Assembly: GCF_042662225.1 (NCBI RefSeq)
Contig: NZ_JBHSYQ010000004.1
Coordinates: 248,001-312,000 of the forward strand
Direction of reading: 5' to 3'
From: Nibribacter roseus
GTDB taxonomy: Bacteria > Bacteroidota > Bacteroidia > Cytophagales > Hymenobacteraceae
DNA length: 64,000 nucleotides
The notes under the pieces are model-generated. The model did not search any database and was not told the DNA's origin. It saw only the letters and a list, made by a program, of their open reading frames with translations. Both the position numbers and the translations under genes were made by a program. Of the stretch, positions 60,001-64,000 are shown one piece after another (the stretch's first letter is position 1; every line of letters starts with the position of its first letter).

Positions 60001-60283
60001 CACCAAGTATGTAGAAGACGGTTCATTTGTGAGAATCAAGAACATTTCATTGAACTATACTTTACCTGCAACCCTAGTTTCGAGACAAAACATTTTGAAG
60101 GCAGTTAGAGTGGGAGTGAGTGCTCAAAACCTTTATACTTTTACAAAATACACCGGTTACGACCCTGAAGTAGGTTCTTATGTTGGTCCTAACGTTGAAA
60201 ACAATGATGCGCCGATTGGGGTTGACACCGGCCGCTATCCCATCACCCCAATCTACTCTTTCAACCTAGGAATTGATTTTTAA
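57059..60283 (+). CDS. SusC-like TonB-dependent outer-membrane receptor
   Basis: A 1074-residue outer-membrane importer. The signal peptide ends near residue 43 (GLAQ). It is followed by a carboxypeptidase-regulatory-like domain (about 48-125, RTITGKVTSASDNSPMPGVSV), a TonB box LNEVVVTGYG, the plug (about 140-260, VNIRGINSINGSNEPLYVIDGV) and the beta-barrel to a terminal Phe. Such proteins pair with SusD to import oligosaccharides. The next gene is SusD, 20 bp downstream. The likely cargo is xylan oligosaccharides, from context. Confidence 0.96.
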   Translation: MTKNFYPEKNYQKSNSVFTSRAGWRMLAILLAVLLQTFDGLAQDAKRTITGKVTSASDNSPMPGVSVVVKGTTNGAATDVNGNYSLQAGSNDVLVVSFIGYQNQEVAVGTRNSINISLREDAEVLNEVVVTGYGELRASDVPSAQTTIDARSIERTVNTTVEQAIQGRAPGVYVTQNTGAPGGGISVNIRGINSINGSNEPLYVIDGVQIQGSNSTSGVNPLASLNPADIETMDILQGPSATAIYGSRGTNGVVLITTKRGKSGDVRVNYAFLTSVQTPPKSLDVMNLREFAQLDNEYKALAGGNIREDFLDPTILGEGTHWQRELFNNAPMQKHQLSLSGGSENTRFYLSGEYLDQQGVAVGSGFDRASVRLNLDSKARKWLNLGANINFAQTNEQISTTQWDIINNAIQLSPAIPVRNLDGTYGGGEPRLNPDGSVSEAERFTPANPIGLANIITNDMVRRRILGGLNATVNLAKGLEFRTAFNADYGTGFGTTFLPTYTFGYQRNTIARLDNRNETNTYWNWNQLLQYSRQFGKHSLTVMATHEAQASRWQNTTLGRSGFNTNQIIDINAGEQNANQRTGGGQGDWAMESYLGRINYNFGDRYILQAALRADGSANFGSGNKWGYFPSVSAAWRVSEEPFFSVPVVSDLRLRFETGLTGSQGSGGNIYARLQQYPTEWGSGFLAANYPNPNFQWEETLTNNVGINLGLFENRVQIEADYYVKNTDNVIVRSSLPWYMGSTGSGSVQAPLVNFGALQNKGWSFMINTINVDNGKFKWSSNLNFSHFKAEVTKLYTETSVVARNAPDWYIQPLWSQRTVVGESPWFFYGYIEEGVFQTVEEVQASARPADSQGNPFPVGENSIWVGDVKFRDLNGDGIINEQDMTKIGSPWPKYFGGFTNDFSYKGFNLSVLITGTFGNDVYNYVRFRNSDPNNINLGRNMLREVMDYARVNSEGVLENPGTTVPRLSGGDVNKNFARHTTKYVEDGSFVRIKNISLNYTLPATLVSRQNILKAVRVGVSAQNLYTFTKYTGYDPEVGSYVGPNVENNDAPIGVDTGRYPITPIYSFNLGIDF

Positions 60284-60303
60284 TTATTAACAGAAAGTTC
60301 AAT

Positions 60304-62046
60304 ATGAATAAAAGATATATTTTAGTCGGGGCTCTTGCCACCCTGGCTATGTTCTCTGGCTGTAAAGAAGATTTCTTAGAGAGGCCACCATTAGATACTC
60401 TTACTGACGGTGCATTTTTCAAAACCGATGCTCAGGTGTTGGCGGCGACTGCCCCACTTTATAATGTGGCTTGGAAAGATTACCATGATCAAGCCTCTTA
60501 TTTCATAGGAGATATTCGGGGAGGAACCTTGTTCTATCCTTGGGAAGCCCCGGCAGAGCGGAGAGACAATGTGCTCTTTAGAGCAACCGGTGTTTCCAGA
60601 TCAACTTTGTGGGCATACCAAGCTTGCTATAATGTTATTGCACAGTCAAACATGGCTATCTATAACATTAATAAGTTAGCTGGCCCAGAAGTAAGTCAAG
60701 CAGCTAAAAATCAGGCAATAGGGGAAGCGCGTTTTATGCGTGCAACTGCCTACAGCATTTTGGTCACTACTTTTGGTGAAGTTCCTATCATTACTGACAA
60801 CGTTGCGGATTTAAACAATGCAGAAAAGGTGCGGAATACCGTGCCGAGTATTTGGGAGTTTATTACCCGCGACTATTTGTTTGCCGCAGAAAATCTACCT
60901 CTTACTTCTACGCAACCCGGCAGAGTTACCAGATGGTCGGCAGAAGGTATGTTGGCTCGTACTTACCTTACCCGGGCAGGTGTGAGCGGCTCAGGCGGAC
61001 AACGTAACCAGGAGTTCTTAGATAAGGCAAAAGAGTATGCCCATCGGGTAATCACCATGAGCGGAAAGTCTTTGATCAGACCATACGAGAATCTCTTCAA
61101 ATATCCTTACGATAATAACGCTGAGTCATTATTTGAAAACCAATGGGTATTTGGAGACAACTATCAAGCGGCTAATACCATGGCCTCCCAAATTTACCCT
61201 ATGGGTGAAATAGCGGTGAATAATGATGGCTGGGGTGGTAACTATAGTGCTACCTGGTGGATGATGAGCTTGTATGAGGGCTTGATCACAAACCAAGATG
61301 ACACTGATCCGGCTAATGATGGACAAATCAAAGGCTCCACCATGGACCAAAGGTTAAAAGCTACCTGGATGCTTCCAGGTTTCCACTATCCTGAAATCAC
61401 AAATAAATTAACAAACCAGAAACTAACATGGCCTGCCCCTGGTGCAGGAGCCACCAACAACTACGCTGTTATCAAAAAGTATGTAGTTGGTAATGATCTG
61501 GACTTGGGTGGACAAGCTGCTCAACAAAGGTATCCGCACAACACCTATATGATGAGATTGGCAGAAATGTATTTAACGTATGTTGACGCTGCTGTTGGAA
61601 ACGCTGAATCAACCTCTGATCCGCAGGCAGTTCAATATTTTAATGCCATTCGTACCCGCGCTGGTTTACAAACTGTAGAGGGGCCAATTAAAATGAGTAG
61701 CAGGTACCCTGAGGTTGGAGAAGAAGAGGTATATGAAGACCAGGTGTTTGAAGAATGGGTGAAGGAGTTTGCCATGGAGAATTTAACCTGGTATGCGTTA
61801 GTTAGAATTCACTATTACAACCCACAGAAAGCTTACAACATCATCAACAACCAAGACAGAGCATTGTTTCTGGCTGCACCAGATCGTTTCCCTAACCCAA
61901 CCGGCTGGACATTCACTAAAACTGATTGGGTAACTGAACGGACTCCAAATGTTGGCCCTGGTAATTTCTTTATGCCTTTGCCTACCGTGGAGCTTAGCCA
62001 GTCGCCAAGTTTAAGCCAACCACCTGTTGAGTATGTTTTTGACTAA
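60304..62046 (+). CDS. SusD-like surface glycan-binding lipoprotein
   Basis: A 580-residue lipoprotein (signal ending MFSGCKE, lipidated Cys 20). LERPPLDTLTDGAFFKTDAQV and the TPR-like helical N-half with WAYQACYNVIAQSN are typical SusD, and the RAGLQTVEG-type C-half completes the fold. It acts as the lid of the SusC importer. It starts 20 bp after the SusC gene and is followed by a second binding protein. Confidence 0.95.
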   Translation: MNKRYILVGALATLAMFSGCKEDFLERPPLDTLTDGAFFKTDAQVLAATAPLYNVAWKDYHDQASYFIGDIRGGTLFYPWEAPAERRDNVLFRATGVSRSTLWAYQACYNVIAQSNMAIYNINKLAGPEVSQAAKNQAIGEARFMRATAYSILVTTFGEVPIITDNVADLNNAEKVRNTVPSIWEFITRDYLFAAENLPLTSTQPGRVTRWSAEGMLARTYLTRAGVSGSGGQRNQEFLDKAKEYAHRVITMSGKSLIRPYENLFKYPYDNNAESLFENQWVFGDNYQAANTMASQIYPMGEIAVNNDGWGGNYSATWWMMSLYEGLITNQDDTDPANDGQIKGSTMDQRLKATWMLPGFHYPEITNKLTNQKLTWPAPGAGATNNYAVIKKYVVGNDLDLGGQAAQQRYPHNTYMMRLAEMYLTYVDAAVGNAESTSDPQAVQYFNAIRTRAGLQTVEGPIKMSSRYPEVGEEEVYEDQVFEEWVKEFAMENLTWYALVRIHYYNPQKAYNIINNQDRALFLAAPDRFPNPTGWTFTKTDWVTERTPNVGPGNFFMPLPTVELSQSPSLSQPPVEYVFD

Positions 62047-62097
62047 CACAGCAGAAGGTTAAAACATCATTTATTTAGTTCATAAAAAGATATTTAT

Positions 62098-63261
62098 ATG
62101 AAACATAGTTTAAAATCCTTGATGTTCCTGTTCGTCGCGTTTGTGATGAGTGGAATGTTTATAAGCTGTTCGGAAGATGATGATCTTTCGAGCGGCGGTA
62201 CCCCTATGATTAGCTATGTCCGGGTAACCCGTCCGGCAGCATCAGATTCTCTTATTGTAAAAGCGGGTCAGGGACAAATGATTGCCATAATAGGTCAGAA
62301 CCTGCAAAATGCCCGTGAATTATGGATTAATGACAAACAGGCAGTACTTCAGTCTACTTTTATTACAAGTACTTCCATCATTACCCGTGTACCATCAGAC
62401 ATTCCAACTGATATCACAAATAAGATGAGAATTGTATTTGCTAACGGTCAGCAAATAGAGCATGACTTTACGGTTGATATCAGCGAGCCAAGACCAACTT
62501 ATATGGAAAGTGAGTTTGTGAATGCCGGTGAAATTGCCACAATCAGAGGCAACTACTTCTATGATCCGGTTCAGGTTTTCTTTACCGGGGAAAATGGTAC
62601 CCAAGTAGAAGGAGAAGTGGTTGAGTTATTGCCGAATGTAATAGAGGTAAGGGTGCCTGAGGGCGCTCAACCAGGTCCACTGACCATCAAGAGTAATTTC
62701 GGGGAAACAGAATCAGATTTCTGGTTCCGTGATAATCGTAACATCATTGCTGATTTTGAGGATACTGACTTTTCTGGCTGGTGGCACGGACCAAGCTATA
62801 TTTCTAGCGGTACGGATGCGATTCAACCTATCAGCGGCAAATTTCTACGCATTGATAAAGACGACACAGGTGGATGGTTTGAAGCTTTTGTTGGTGATGG
62901 AACAATAAAAGGGAAAACTAAAAACATTCCGGAAGATGCTTTTGCAAACCCTGGAAAATACACCCTTAAATTCGAAATGAACACTGTAACTCCATTGGTT
63001 TATAACGGAATACAGTTTTTCATGGGAACTGGTAGTCCTGGTGATAGAGGTAATGCTTTTTATAACTGGCAGGCAAATATTGATACTCAGAATAAATGGC
63101 AGACAGTAAGTATTCCTTTTAAGGAATTCTATGAGGCTAACAATAAAGGAGGAAACAATTTTACCTATAACCCTAATGGTTACGCCGTTTCTCTTCATTT
63201 TGTAGGCCCTGGTACAAAGGCAAAATTCGCGATGGATAATTTACGGGTAGTACCAAATTAA
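62098..63261 (+). CDS. IPT/TIG-domain surface glycan-binding lipoprotein (SGBP-B type)
   Basis: A 387-residue lipoprotein (signal ending GMFISCSED, lipidated Cys 25). One or two TIG/immunoglobulin-like domains (about 40-210, GQGQMIAIIGQNLQNARELWIN and GEIATIRGNYFYDP) are followed by a C-terminal beta-sandwich (about 215-387, IADFEDTDFSGWWHG...FAMDNLRVVPN) like the ligand-binding module of SGBP-B proteins. It probably binds xylan at the cell surface and feeds the SusCD importer. Confidence 0.88.
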   Translation: MKHSLKSLMFLFVAFVMSGMFISCSEDDDLSSGGTPMISYVRVTRPAASDSLIVKAGQGQMIAIIGQNLQNARELWINDKQAVLQSTFITSTSIITRVPSDIPTDITNKMRIVFANGQQIEHDFTVDISEPRPTYMESEFVNAGEIATIRGNYFYDPVQVFFTGENGTQVEGEVVELLPNVIEVRVPEGAQPGPLTIKSNFGETESDFWFRDNRNIIADFEDTDFSGWWHGPSYISSGTDAIQPISGKFLRIDKDDTGGWFEAFVGDGTIKGKTKNIPEDAFANPGKYTLKFEMNTVTPLVYNGIQFFMGTGSPGDRGNAFYNWQANIDTQNKWQTVSIPFKEFYEANNKGGNNFTYNPNGYAVSLHFVGPGTKAKFAMDNLRVVPN

Positions 63262-63293
63262 CTTCCTTAAGAACCTCCTCAATTAAACGAAAG

Positions 63294-64000
63294 ATGAAAC
63301 ACATATATAATTTAAGAGCAATACTGCTGGTATGTTTGCTGGTGAGTTTTGGGTTCTTCACATCTTGTTCTGATGATGAAGGTGAAATAAACTCTGGGCA
63401 GGTGGAACTGTTGAGTTTTGGGCCTACCGGGGTTAAACACGGAGAACAGATAAAGTTCATAGGGCGAAACCTGAATATAGTTGAATCCATTGAATTTCAG
63501 GGCGCCACTGTGGCAAAGACACAGTTCACAGCTCATACTTCTGAATTGATAGAACTGATTGTTCCTCAAGAGACGGAAGAAGGTAGAGTAACGTTGAAAA
63601 TTGCCGGTGGTGAGGACGTGGTTTCTAAAACTGTTTTAAGTTTTGAGGTTCCAGTAGTCATCAATTCTTTTACTGAAAGTGCAAAGCCAGGTACAAACAT
63701 TACCATTACCGGTAATTACCTGAATTGGGTGGACAGTGTTCAATTTGGTTCGCTTGTGCCTCACGTGAAAACTTTTGTTAGCAGATCAATGACTGAACTG
63801 GTACTTACCGTACCAATGGAAGCCAAAACAGGGACTTTAACTTTTTTTACAGGTGGTACTGAACCAATGAGTATTGAAACGGAACAGGAACTGCAGGTTA
63901 CTTTACCTAACGCTACTGGCATCAACCCAACTTCTTTAAAACACGGTGAAAACCTTACCATTACAGGTACAGATCTTGACCTTGTAAAGGAGGTTGTCTT
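63294..64000 (+). CDS. IPT/TIG-repeat lipoprotein, 3' end outside window
   Basis: Translation from the ATG at 63294 runs open to the window end, at least 235 codons. It starts MKHIYNLRAILLVCLLVSFG and ends the signal at FFTSCSD (lipidated Cys 25). At least three TIG/IPT-like beta-sandwich repeats follow, each beginning with an xGExIxFxGxNL-type pattern (about residues 45, 125 and 215, the last cut). It is 32 bp after the previous gene, so it is a further surface binding protein of the Sus operon. Confidence 0.85.
   Translation, partial: MKHIYNLRAILLVCLLVSFGFFTSCSDDEGEINSGQVELLSFGPTGVKHGEQIKFIGRNLNIVESIEFQGATVAKTQFTAHTSELIELIVPQETEEGRVTLKIAGGEDVVSKTVLSFEVPVVINSFTESAKPGTNITITGNYLNWVDSVQFGSLVPHVKTFVSRSMTELVLTVPMEAKTGTLTFFTGGTEPMSIETEQELQVTLPNATGINPTSLKHGENLTITGTDLDLVKEVV

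Overview
This window looks like chromosomal DNA from a member of the Bacteroidota, most likely order Cytophagales and probably Hymenobacteraceae-like. Supporting signs are a SusC/SusD pair with a SusC-type peptidase-regulatory domain, many short Cys-lipoproteins, split transketolases, IPT/TIG surface lipoproteins, GIN-domain proteins, and promoters of the TTG-N19-TAnnTTTG type. The family-level placement is inference from gene content. No rRNA, tRNA, CRISPR array, transposase or phage gene was seen.

Region 1 (1-18 kb, mostly minus strand) is a housekeeping block. It holds the 5' part of phosphofructokinase (cut by the window edge), a TerB-like protein (plus strand), an SLC13-type transporter with RCK_C domains, a class III aminotransferase, and an ECF sigma / membrane anti-sigma-like / Spy-like operon. 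It continues with a split transketolase whose two halves flank a von Willebrand A protein, Bcp peroxiredoxin, an FAA-hydrolase overlapping an M23 peptidase, an M48 lipoprotein (plus) followed by a possible 25-codon gene, a DEDDh exonuclease and Mpl. It ends in an 880-bp gene-free stretch of dispersed repeats.

Region 2 (18-34.8 kb, mostly plus) carries DnaB, two unknown envelope proteins, an S41-like peptidase lacking the expected serine, a GNAT enzyme and an EF-hand lipoprotein. It then has a methionine-sulfoxide repair group (two MsrB proteins, a P-loop kinase, a ClC channel, MsrA), an ABC / GntR / GIN operon with a recognisable promoter and operator, a PaaE-like ferredoxin reductase and several small proteins.

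Region 3 (34.8-64 kb) is a glucuronoxylan utilisation locus. A minus arm encodes LacI, GH67, an SDR enzyme, GH10 and GH43, followed by a Pro-rich lipoprotein, GH2 and a metallo-hydrolase. A divergent plus arm encodes UxuA, GH115, GH43, a second split transketolase flanking an SGNH acetylesterase, and, after a 1.2-kb leader, SusC, SusD, an SGBP-type lipoprotein and a second TIG lipoprotein cut by the window end. The implied flow is: surface binding and import, debranching and depolymerisation to xylose and (methyl)glucuronate, then UxuA for the glucuronate branch and transketolase for the pentose branch. Two LacI-type operators in the LacI-uxuA gap suggest the regulator controls both arms.

The most distinctive feature is a family of about 22 near-palindromic elements of roughly 40 bp. 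Their consensus resembles CTGTTTTAGGCYTGTTTT joined by a short loop to its reverse complement. Almost all sit within about 115 bp of a stop codon on either strand, including between genes of the xylan arm. Their arms differ between copies but change in a paired way, and most lack a T-tract. I could not match them to a described repeat family.
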